Source of the DNA: an uncultured Draconibacterium sp.
GTDB lineage: Bacteria; Bacteroidota; Bacteroidia; Bacteroidales; Prolixibacteraceae
DNA length: 64,000 nt
Reading direction: 5' to 3'
Assembly (NCBI RefSeq): GCF_963675065.1
Contig: NZ_OY775905.1
Span: forward strand, 186,001 to 250,000
Part shown: piece after piece, positions 1-7,700 of the stretch
Layout: each line of letters opens with the position of its first letter
How positions within the stretch are numbered: position 1 is the stretch's first letter
Made by a program: the position numbers and the translations under genes
Notes under the pieces: generated by a model
What the model was told of the DNA's origin: nothing
The model's database searches: none
Seen by the model: the letters and a program-made list of their open reading frames with translations, nothing else

Positions 1-1
1 C

Positions 2-1831
2 AGCGGAGTTATTAGAAGTTATCATAGTGCAGATACCAGCTATGGAGAGGCCGTTATTGAAGAACAATATGTTACCTTTTACCGCACTCCGCTGGGAAAT
101 ACCTACTGGACCATTCTTATTTCATCGCATGAAGCAGATATTTTTAATGCGCTAACCCGTTTCCGGAATCATTCTTTTATTGCCTTCTTTCTGTTACTGC
201 TTGCCCTGGCGTTCTACATTTATTCGCTGGCAAAAGTCAGAAATGTTTTAAAAGTAGAAGCCAAAAGAAGGGAAGCTGAACAGACATTACAAAAAAACGA
301 GGAGAAATTCCGTAGGTTATTTGAAGATCATTCGGCAATAAAATTATTGATCGATCCCGAAACATCTCGAATTGTTGATGCCAACAAATCGGCGACCCGG
401 TTTTACGGATGGAGCAGAGAGGAACTTCAGAATATGACCATTAAGGAGATCAATACCCTTTCGGATGAAAATATCAAAAAAGAATTTGCAAATCTGAAGA
501 AAAAAGGAAGTATTCGTTATGAATTCAGGCACCGGTTAAAAAATAACGAAATACGCGATGTTGAAGTTTTCAGCAGCAGAGTTGAGATCGACAATAATAT
601 CGTATTCCACTCTGTTATACACGATATTACACAACGAAAAAAAGCGGCCCGGGCATTAATTGTTGCAAAAGAACAGGCCGAAGAAAGCAACCGCCTTAAA
701 ACCGCATTTTTGCAGAATATGAGCCACGAGATACGCACCCCCATGAATGCTATTATTGGGTTTTCGTCATTACTGCCTCACTCATACAACAACAAAGAAC
801 AGCTGATACAATACTCCGATATAATTAACCAAAGCTCGAACAACCTGTTGAGTATTATCGACGACATTCTTGAAATTGCCAAAATAGAATCGGGGCAACT
901 ACCGCTTTTTAATGAAGCTTTTTGTTTAAATGAACTGTTTACCGAACTAACAATCTTTTTTAATGAATACCAACGCCAGATCAACAAACCGCACGTACAC
1001 TTCGATTTTAAAACCTGTTCGTGCCAACGCAATACCATTATTACCGACAAAGGCAAATTGAGACAAATACTGATTAACCTGATCAGTAATGCCTTTAAGT
1101 TTACCAACGAAGGAACAATTGAAGGCGGCTGCTCTGTGGTTGAAGAAAACAAAATTCAGTTTTATATACGCGATACAGGAATTGGTATTCCGGCCGATAA
1201 ACAACAGACTATTTTCGAACGATTTACCCAGCTGCACACCGATAAAAAGAAACAATACGGTGGCACCGGTTTGGGGCTTTCGATTGTTAAAGGCTTGTTA
1301 GATCTGCTCGGAGGAACGATCACGCTGGAGTCGGTACCTGAAGACCGCACAAAAGAACAAAGCGGAGGAACCACCTTTTATTTTAGCATTCCGTACCAAA
1401 AAGCAGAGGCAAAAGCGGCCAAAGAAAATACCACCGTTAACGGGAAAGAATATCGGTTTAACGAGGAAACCATTTTACTGGTTGAAGATAACCTGGCCAA
1501 CACGCGCCTGATAGAAAAAATGCTTGCCGATACCGGTCTCAAACTACTGTTCACCGAATACGGGGAAGAAGCTGTTGATATGGCCTGCGCAAAGTTGCCT
1601 ACGCTCGTACTTATGGACATTGGGCTACCCGATATAAGTGGCTATGAAGCTACCCGAAGGATAAAATCGGCGGCTCCAGGAATTAAAATAATTGCACAAA
1701 CGGCTTATGTTTCCGACGATGATAAAGTAAAAGCCTTTGAAGCCGGCTGCGACGATTTTGTGGGTAAACCACTTACCCGCGAACAATTGCTTGCCGTAAT
1801 TAACAAGCATTTGAGTTCGACCGGAAATTAG
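2..1831 (+). CDS. Hybrid sensor histidine kinase/response regulator with PAS domain (5' end outside window)
   Basis: The reading frame is open from base 2, so the gene begins before the window; 609 residues are visible. The order is: end of an extracytoplasmic sensor part, a membrane segment (about residues 58-78, SFIAFFLLLLALAFYIY), a PAS domain opening at EEKFRRLFEDHS (about 99-215), a HisKA domain with phospho-acceptor His242 in NMSHEIRTP, an HATPase domain (NLISNAFKF, DTGIGIP, GGTGLGLS) and a C-terminal receiver with phospho-Asp539 in LMDIGLP. Families with this order autophosphorylate on His and pass phosphate to their own receiver, often to a separate Hpt protein afterwards; no Hpt or DNA-binding domain is fused here. 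The internal TTG at 347 is not a plausible start because the frame and PAS homology continue upstream. Signal and targets are unknown. Confidence 0.93.
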   Translation, partial: SGVIRSYHSADTSYGEAVIEEQYVTFYRTPLGNTYWTILISSHEADIFNALTRFRNHSFIAFFLLLLALAFYIYSLAKVRNVLKVEAKRREAEQTLQKNEEKFRRLFEDHSAIKLLIDPETSRIVDANKSATRFYGWSREELQNMTIKEINTLSDENIKKEFANLKKKGSIRYEFRHRLKNNEIRDVEVFSSRVEIDNNIVFHSVIHDITQRKKAARALIVAKEQAEESNRLKTAFLQNMSHEIRTPMNAIIGFSSLLPHSYNNKEQLIQYSDIINQSSNNLLSIIDDILEIAKIESGQLPLFNEAFCLNELFTELTIFFNEYQRQINKPHVHFDFKTCSCQRNTIITDKGKLRQILINLISNAFKFTNEGTIEGGCSVVEENKIQFYIRDTGIGIPADKQQTIFERFTQLHTDKKKQYGGTGLGLSIVKGLLDLLGGTITLESVPEDRTKEQSGGTTFYFSIPYQKAEAKAAKENTTVNGKEYRFNEETILLVEDNLANTRLIEKMLADTGLKLLFTEYGEEAVDMACAKLPTLVLMDIGLPDISGYEATRRIKSAAPGIKIIAQTAYVSDDDKVKAFEAGCDDFVGKPLTREQLLAVINKHLSSTGN

Positions 1832-2827
1832 TGCATTGGGTAATTGTTCTTCACTTACACTATTGAGCACCATCTTTTGGTTGTTCTTAATCATTTCTGT
1901 TTTTTAAATCATCCTATCATTTGTCCAACTCCAATACTGTAACAAATCCTGTCTCTATTTATTTGGACTATTGATGAAATCGAAAATCCATAAACTCCAA
2001 TAAATGGAAATTATATTCTCGGATTAATTATTCGGTTAGAAGTATTTTGTTTTCATAATTCCATGTATAGTTCTCAGCTATTAATCCGGATTCTGTTTTT
2101 TACCAATTTTCTGGTTACTTTATTACGGTAAATCTAATCCGACTGACAGATTGAACCTTATTGATCTATTGTCGTTAAGTGGGTATATTCTCCCAAAAGC
2201 AAGTTGGCAATTTTACATTCGGTCGTGACGATTGGTACTTACGAAAAGCAATGTATTTTAGCCCTATCCCTTAAGAAGTTGAAGCAGCAAAACATCTCAT
2301 ATAGTTTTTATTTATATGGTAACACCAGGTATCTGGTGTTAAAAGTAGAAACGGCTGCTGCATGCAACCTTAATAATAACCTAAAAGACACGAAAATGGC
2401 TGTGCATCGCAAAACATAGCCACTTCGCCCAGGGTTTTGGCACTCGAAGCCGAAAACATTGCCATAAACAACTTGCTAAACCAGCAAGACAGCAATAAAG
2501 CAAATCGCGAAATCGGAAAAGCAGAATAAATTCAGATAACTTTCATTCTGTTATTTAAAGCTTTGGGAAATCGCATTAATGCATTGGTTCCTTGACGCAT
2601 GGCAACTACCTAGATCGAGAACTTTTTAATGGAGATAAATCAGAAGATAAAGAATATTTTGCCCCAGCTTACTGCAAGACATGGGCATGCTGATAGCAGA
2701 AAAAAGTCCTATTGAAGCTCCTACAGTAGAATAATAACAAATATTGTATATGGGAAGCATTCATCCTGCGGATTGGTGCCTTTTTATGAGTCTTTCTTTG
2801 CTGAAATGCTTGAATGGGTCTAAACAT
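1832..2827. other. Intergenic region of about 1 kb, probably decayed sequence
   Basis: No convincing gene was found. Short open stretches occur in several frames, for example 2204-2419 on the plus strand and a plus-strand run ending at 2527 that reads LEAENIAINNLLNQQD, but each is broken within a few dozen codons and lacks start context. On the minus strand near 1985-2110 a run reading ENYTWNYENKILLTE is also interrupted by stops. This is what old pseudogene remnants look like, but no parent gene could be named. Confidence 0.35.
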
Positions 2828-2867
2828 AAAAAAACCGTTGCAAGAATGAATCTGCAACGGTCTTTTT
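2828..2867 (-). terminator. Intrinsic terminator of the outer-membrane barrel gene
   Basis: A perfect 9-bp stem, ACCGTTGCA at 2834-2842 with TGCAACGGT at 2853-2861, encloses a 10-nt loop. Read leftward it is followed by a run of seven T. It lies about 30 nt past the stop of the leftward gene at 2891. The plus strand also has T5 after the stem, so it may act in both directions. Confidence 0.85.
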
Positions 2868-2890
2868 ATATAAGTATCTACTATTATTTT

Positions 2891-3709
2891 TTAAAACTTA
2901 AAGCCAAGCTTTAAAAATGGTTGAGTAAAAAACGAAAAGGTATTCGATTTCGCATCAAGTATTTCAAGTCCGGGCCCAGGTTTTTTAGCATTGTAAGCAT
3001 ACAAGTAGTTTACCGGCTTTATTTCCATTCCAAAATAAAAACCTTCCATAAGGTAATAATCAACTCCGGCAACGGCAGCGCCACCCAAGCCAATTAATTC
3101 CACAGTTCTTATTCCAACGTCCATAATAACAGGTTCACCAGCTATATCTTCAATGGTCGGGTCGTAAACCGACTCTCGTCCGTAATAATAGGCAGCATTC
3201 ACTCCCAAATAGGGCTGTAAACGCTCTATTGATGTATTAAAATGGTATTCGCCACCTAAAATTATACTAAAATTAAGTTCATCGTCGGCCACAACGGCAT
3301 CGTATCCCGGAATCCATGCTGCATTGGGCGAATCGGGATCGATGGTTGCAGGAATATTTACTTGCGATGGTGTACTTCTAACAACACCCAAACCACTTAG
3401 TTTTAATGCAATTTTGTCGGTAAGGAAATACCTTGCCTCTGCTCCAATCATATTGGTAGCGTTGTTGTAATCCATTGATACCATATTTGCATAAGGCGCA
3501 TCTCCGGGTACCGACCAACTGCCATTGGTTCCGGCTGGCATTGTGTTTACCAGGCCACCAGTGAGCACATTGCCTTTACCAAATAATAGTGAAGCAGTAA
3601 AATTACCCTTGGTGGGCGCAAAACCCGAAACTTCGCTTTTTACGTCTTGTGCCTGCGCAAGGCCAATACTTGCCAACAGAACAAACGTGTATAATATATA
3701 TTTTTTCAT
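2891..3709 (-). CDS. Outer membrane beta-barrel protein, 272 aa
   Basis: The chosen start gives MKKYILYTFVLLASIGLAQAQ, a classical Sec signal peptide cleaved after AQA; the 21-residue upstream extension of the open frame would bury this signal and is rejected. The mature part alternates polar and aromatic beta-strand segments with Gly/Asn-rich turns and ends in FLKLGFKF, with the terminal Phe typical of barrel substrates of the BAM machinery. Size fits a small 8-10 strand barrel of the OmpA-like or OmpW-like type, but no OmpA peptidoglycan-binding domain is present. It follows the coiled-coil lipoprotein gene by 92 nt on the same strand, with a hairpin between them, so the two are probably co-transcribed at different levels. 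Ligand and role are unknown. Confidence 0.85.
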   Translation of the reverse strand: MKKYILYTFVLLASIGLAQAQDVKSEVSGFAPTKGNFTASLLFGKGNVLTGGLVNTMPAGTNGSWSVPGDAPYANMVSMDYNNATNMIGAEARYFLTDKIALKLSGLGVVRSTPSQVNIPATIDPDSPNAAWIPGYDAVVADDELNFSIILGGEYHFNTSIERLQPYLGVNAAYYYGRESVYDPTIEDIAGEPVIMDVGIRTVELIGLGGAAVAGVDYYLMEGFYFGMEIKPVNYLYAYNAKKPGPGLEILDAKSNTFSFFTQPFLKLGFKF

Positions 3710-3749
3710 ATTTTCTTTCTTTAGGATCGATATTAAAAATAAAGTTGTT

Positions 3750-3777
3750 AAGTATTGGGGACGAATCCCCAATACTT
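3750..3777. repeat. Perfect 11-bp inverted repeat between lipoprotein and barrel genes
   Basis: AAGTATTGGGG at 3750-3760 pairs exactly with CCCCAATACTT at 3767-3777 around a 6-nt loop. In the leftward transcript it begins 25 nt after the lipoprotein stop codon and ends about 40 nt before the barrel gene start. No T-run follows on the minus strand, so it looks like a partial terminator or an mRNA-stabilising hairpin. Confidence 0.7.
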
Positions 3778-3801
3778 TTCGCTAACACCCCTAAAGAAGG
3801 A

Positions 3802-6210
3802 TTATTCCGCAATTGCTGCTTCGTATAATTCCATCCATTTATTGGCTAACTCCATTGTTGCATCTCTTTTTGAAATAAGATCAGCCAGTTCTTCTTTATC
3901 CAACTCAAGTAATGCCATGGCTTCTGTTTTATTGATGGCGTTATCAGCCAAGGCTTCTTTCTTTTGATTCATGTTGTCCATCAAGTCTGCAATTTCATTT
4001 TCAACATATTCAATCTGATTATTAATACTGTTGACCTGATTTTCTAATACCCATATTAAATCCTCTTGTGCCCAAATCATTTGTTGATTGGCAGCTATTT
4101 GATCATTGAAATCATAATAAGCATCCCATGCCTCATTTAGTGCTTCTTGAAGGGCATACATTGCTTCCACTGTTAAAGCATCATAAGCTGTTTGCAATGC
4201 AGCTACAGTTGCTTCATAACCCTCAATTTGAAGAGTATACATTTCAATACTTTCTTCATAATCGGCAATACGTGTATTGAAATATTCAATATTAGATTCG
4301 TAATTCTCAATATAATTGTTACGCCAATCCACATCTTGCTGCGCCAAATTCATTAAATCCTCAACATCGCGTGTCAACCAATACTGGTTTGTATACTTCT
4401 GATAGGCATTCGAATAATCCTGGTCTGTTTTATTATAAGCTTCTTGTGCTGCCTGTTGGGCAGGATTACCTACTTCATAATAAGCTGTATTTGCGGCGTC
4501 TCTTTCTGTTGTTGCAGCTGCGAGGTTGCTTTCTGCTGTCGCCAGTGCTGCTTTGGCCTCGGGTAATGCAGCCGTCGCATCGGTTAACCATTCGTCTAAC
4601 CATTCAATATTCGATTGCCACATTTCTGTTGTGCTCATAGCCGCATTATAATCTGAACGGGCATTCTGAAGTACTGTTAGGTTAGCATTGGTAGGCGAAG
4701 CATCAAACGCATCTTGAGCTGCATTTAATGCTGTTAGTGCAGCTGATTCTGCTGTTTCAGCTGTTGCAAGCTCCGTCTCAAAAGAAGTGTAATTAGCTTC
4801 GTAATAGTCGTTTGCATTGGCTAAATTCTGCTCTGCATTATTTAATTCACCTTCTGCTGTGTAAAACGCATTCTGTGCATCCCAATATTTATTGTTTGCC
4901 TCTGTGTAATCGTTCCAAAGTGCCTGGTTCGCAATACCGGCTAATTCAAGATTATTCCATGCTAAATCCCTGGCATCCTGAGCATCCATCAATACCTCAT
5001 ATGCCTCTTCACGCAATGCTTCCTGCTTTTCGTACTCTTCAGTGTTGGCAGCCAGAATAGCTTCCCTTGTTACTAATTCAGCTTCATAACGCGCTATGTA
5101 TTCATTGTAATTCTCAATATCACTTTCATAGTTTGCGATATTCTCTTCAAGATTTTCAATCCATTGCTCGCGATTTTCAATTTGAGATTTTGCGTTATTG
5201 TAATCGTTTATAGTACTGTTAGCTTCGTCCCGTTCTTCTTCTGCTACTTCAACCACATCCTGCAAATGTTTCTCACGATCAACATTTAACTGGGCATTGG
5301 CATTTGAAAGGCTAAGTATTTTGGCTTTTGCACTAATAATTGCCGCTTCGGCAGTAGTTGGGTCTCCAGCAACTGCAGTTAGCCCGCTAAGTAAAGTTTG
5401 CAAAGCTGTTAGTTCTGTAGTTTGTTCGTCTACTTGTTTTTGTAACATTTCGGCAATACCTTCAAAATATCCGGTTACATCGGGGTTTTCCCCTAACATT
5501 AATTCCATTTGAGCGATATCGGTTTGTTTACCAATAACTTGCTGAGCCAGACTATAATAATCATTCATAGCCCACCCGTATTTATCCATGTATTCGCCAG
5601 CTTCGTCAAGACCACTGGTTGCGACATATTTTGCCATATCGGCCAGTGCCTTTTCCAAGTCTAATTCAGCCTGTACCAATTGCTTTTCATATTGCTTGGC
5701 CTGTACCTCAAACCAAGCCAGATCTTCTTCCAATTGAAGTTCCATTCTTGCAATACTGATAGAATCCATTGCAGCGTCGTAGCTAACTTGCTGCTCCTGG
5801 CTAAGCAAGGCCAACGCTCGCATAGCTTCATTGTATGCCAAATCGGCTTCATTATCTTGGAGATTTAAAGCATTCATTGCCGCAGTATAGGCATCTTGTT
5901 CAGTAATCCTCAAAATTGCCAGTGCATTTAAAGCCTCCTGATGAGTAAGAGCCATTTCCTGTGCGGCAATATTATTTTCTTCAGATTGCAATTTCAGGGC
6001 ATTCATAGCCTCGTCGAAATTATTCAAAATAGACTGTGCGGCATTTTGTAAATCCTGCATAGCTGTTTTGCTGTTTAGCAAATCTACTTGTGCTTGTCGA
6101 AGCGCACTAACCTCAGGTGCGACTTCGTCGTCAACACACGAGCTTAATAATACACTAACAGCCAAAAAAACTGTTAGGAACTTGTAACCAAAATAATTTT
6201 TCATCTTCAT
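3802..6210 (-). CDS. Large coiled-coil lipoprotein, predicted surface-exposed, 802 aa
   Basis: The N-terminus MKMKNYFGYKFLTVFLAVSVLLSSC is a lipoprotein signal with lipobox LLSSC (Cys25). The next residues VDDE are acidic, like the Bacteroidota signal that directs lipoproteins to the outside of the outer membrane. The remaining about 775 residues are rich in Ala, Glu, Asn and Tyr and almost free of Gly and Pro, so nearly all helix or coiled coil. Degenerate repeats of about 20 residues occur at the N-terminal end (DEAMNALKLQ, QEALNALAIL, TAAMNALNLQ, NEAMRALALL). Two Tyr/Asn/Glu segments share a pattern (NIANYESDIENYNEYI; NIEYFNTRIADYEESI). No enzymatic motif is visible. A second ATG six bases downstream is an equally good start. 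Upstream lie LytTR-type repeats and a divergent LytTR/LytS system. A stalk, tether or adhesin role is inferred only from shape and location. Confidence 0.85.
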   Translation of the reverse strand: MKMKNYFGYKFLTVFLAVSVLLSSCVDDEVAPEVSALRQAQVDLLNSKTAMQDLQNAAQSILNNFDEAMNALKLQSEENNIAAQEMALTHQEALNALAILRITEQDAYTAAMNALNLQDNEADLAYNEAMRALALLSQEQQVSYDAAMDSISIARMELQLEEDLAWFEVQAKQYEKQLVQAELDLEKALADMAKYVATSGLDEAGEYMDKYGWAMNDYYSLAQQVIGKQTDIAQMELMLGENPDVTGYFEGIAEMLQKQVDEQTTELTALQTLLSGLTAVAGDPTTAEAAIISAKAKILSLSNANAQLNVDREKHLQDVVEVAEEERDEANSTINDYNNAKSQIENREQWIENLEENIANYESDIENYNEYIARYEAELVTREAILAANTEEYEKQEALREEAYEVLMDAQDARDLAWNNLELAGIANQALWNDYTEANNKYWDAQNAFYTAEGELNNAEQNLANANDYYEANYTSFETELATAETAESAALTALNAAQDAFDASPTNANLTVLQNARSDYNAAMSTTEMWQSNIEWLDEWLTDATAALPEAKAALATAESNLAAATTERDAANTAYYEVGNPAQQAAQEAYNKTDQDYSNAYQKYTNQYWLTRDVEDLMNLAQQDVDWRNNYIENYESNIEYFNTRIADYEESIEMYTLQIEGYEATVAALQTAYDALTVEAMYALQEALNEAWDAYYDFNDQIAANQQMIWAQEDLIWVLENQVNSINNQIEYVENEIADLMDNMNQKKEALADNAINKTEAMALLELDKEELADLISKRDATMELANKWMELYEAAIAE

Positions 6211-6469
6211 GATTTGTTAAGATTATTAAACATTAAAAAATTCATTTTTGCCCAACTAAGTGAGCTATCACTATTTCCGCTTCAATCAGCCTTCTATCAT
6301 TTCACATTACAAACCTTATTTGTCGCTCTGGATGTAATTAGTGTGTCGCGCAAAATTTCTTTTTTTTGGTAGTTATGAATAATATCAGGCTAATCATTTC
6401 GTTTTTTTCAAAATCCTTTACAATGCTGTTTCAATACTTTTTATATTCCCATAAGTATTTTAAATGGCA

Positions 6470-6531
6470 CCAGTTAATAACTTATAGGTGCCTGTTACAA
6501 ACCAATTGGTAACGGTTAATAACCTGTTGAC
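6470..6531. promoter_or_regulatory. Candidate LytTR operator: GTT-core repeats with 21-bp period
   Basis: Nine-base units CCAGTTAAT (6470-6478), CCTGTTACA (6491-6499) and ACGGTTAAT (6512-6520) repeat with exactly 21-bp steps; a further CCTGTTGAC starts at 6523. Units 1 and 3 share GTTAATAAC 42 bp apart. LytTR domains such as AgrA bind 9-bp direct repeats (ACAGTTAAG type) separated by 12 bp, that is a 21-bp step, so spacing and core match. The site lies between the leftward lipoprotein gene (start 6210) and the rightward LytTR regulator gene (start 6972). An ACCAATTGGT palindrome sits between units 2 and 3. The rest of 6211-6971 is AT-rich with no gene seen. Confidence 0.5.
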
Positions 6532-6971
6532 GCCTTTCAACCACTGACATTCACAATTTGGTTGTTATCAGCCTCTACTTTTCATACAATTTACATTGAT
6601 ATATATGACATGCGTGCTTAATAGTATCCGATTGGTATGCAATAGTTGATTCAAGTGTTGAAACGATTTTTGTGTAACATCGGTCATAAAAGTAACGAGT
6701 CGTCATTTAAAACTGATTGAGAAAATGTCTGAATTATTGAAGCCATGTTTTTTATGATCGAAACAATAGTTTCTAACAACCAAACACTTACAACCACACT
6801 TATTGATTTTTGGCGTTTATATAAATTACATATACTCAATTTATTGACACAGTTTTTTTTATTATTAACGACTACATTTTCTTCAACGAACTGTGCTTTA
6901 TTCAAAAATGGATTTACTATATTGCGTAAAACAAAAGCTAAAAAATAAAAACCCAATCAAATTTTAGACTA

Positions 6972-7694
6972 ATGCCTTACCTCGAAATTTTTATAATCGA
7001 TGATGAACCCGATGCAGGACATCTACTACAGAATTTATTAAAAGAGTATTCTGTTATACAGATAAAAGAAGTATTTACCAATGCATTGCATGCACTTGAT
7101 GCGGTAATTATACGACAGCCACAGGTAATTTTTTTGGATATTGACATGCCAGAGATAAACGGCATAGAGTTTTTGCAAGAGGTAAACAAGTATTCGCCAA
7201 ACACTAAAGTGATATTTGTTACCGCTTTTAAGCATTATGCACTGGAGGCTATACATAACAACGCATTCGATTATATTTATAAACCTGTTTCGAAAGCAGA
7301 ATTACGACGGGTGGTTTATAAAATTATAAATGCAATTAACGGCGAGAAACCGAAATTAACCGCCGAAGCCAATTCAAAAGTTTTATTAAAGACTGCCGAA
7401 GGACACCACTATATTGACACAGAACAGATATTGTTCCTGGAAGCCGACAGTAATTACACCAACTTGATATTAAAAGATGGCAAGAAACTATTAACGAGCG
7501 TAAACCTTGGCAAATTACACAAACAGTTACCAGAAACTGAATTTGTACGCATAAGCCGCAAACATATCATAAACAAAAACTATCTATTGTTTATGAATTT
7601 TTGTAAACGATACTGTATTATTTCAAACAACCAAGAAGAACATCAATTGGAAGTAAGTATTAAAATGAGAGACTTAAAACATGAGTTAAGTTAA
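6972..7694 (+). CDS. LytTR-family response regulator, 240 aa
   Basis: Receiver domain at residues 1-120 with acidic pocket IIDDE, phospho-Asp56 in FLDIDMP, and the conserved Thr and Lys in VTAFKHYALEA and YKPVS. A LytTR DNA-binding domain follows at about 140-235 (ILFLEADSNYTNL, RISRKHIINKNY). Such proteins bind paired direct repeats as dimers after phosphorylation. The partner kinase starts about 7 nt after this stop codon, so the two form an operon. Nothing resembling a Shine-Dalgarno precedes the ATG, as usual in the phylum. The 21-bp-period repeats about 440 bp upstream are a possible target and would link it to the divergent surface lipoprotein. Confidence 0.95.
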   Translation: MPYLEIFIIDDEPDAGHLLQNLLKEYSVIQIKEVFTNALHALDAVIIRQPQVIFLDIDMPEINGIEFLQEVNKYSPNTKVIFVTAFKHYALEAIHNNAFDYIYKPVSKAELRRVVYKIINAINGEKPKLTAEANSKVLLKTAEGHHYIDTEQILFLEADSNYTNLILKDGKKLLTSVNLGKLHKQLPETEFVRISRKHIINKNYLLFMNFCKRYCIISNNQEEHQLEVSIKMRDLKHELS

Positions 7695-7700
7695 CAGAAT

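Noticed and set aside
2204..2419. 71-codon plus-strand open frame
   Set aside because: It has no recognisable domain, no start context, and lies in a region with many short broken frames.
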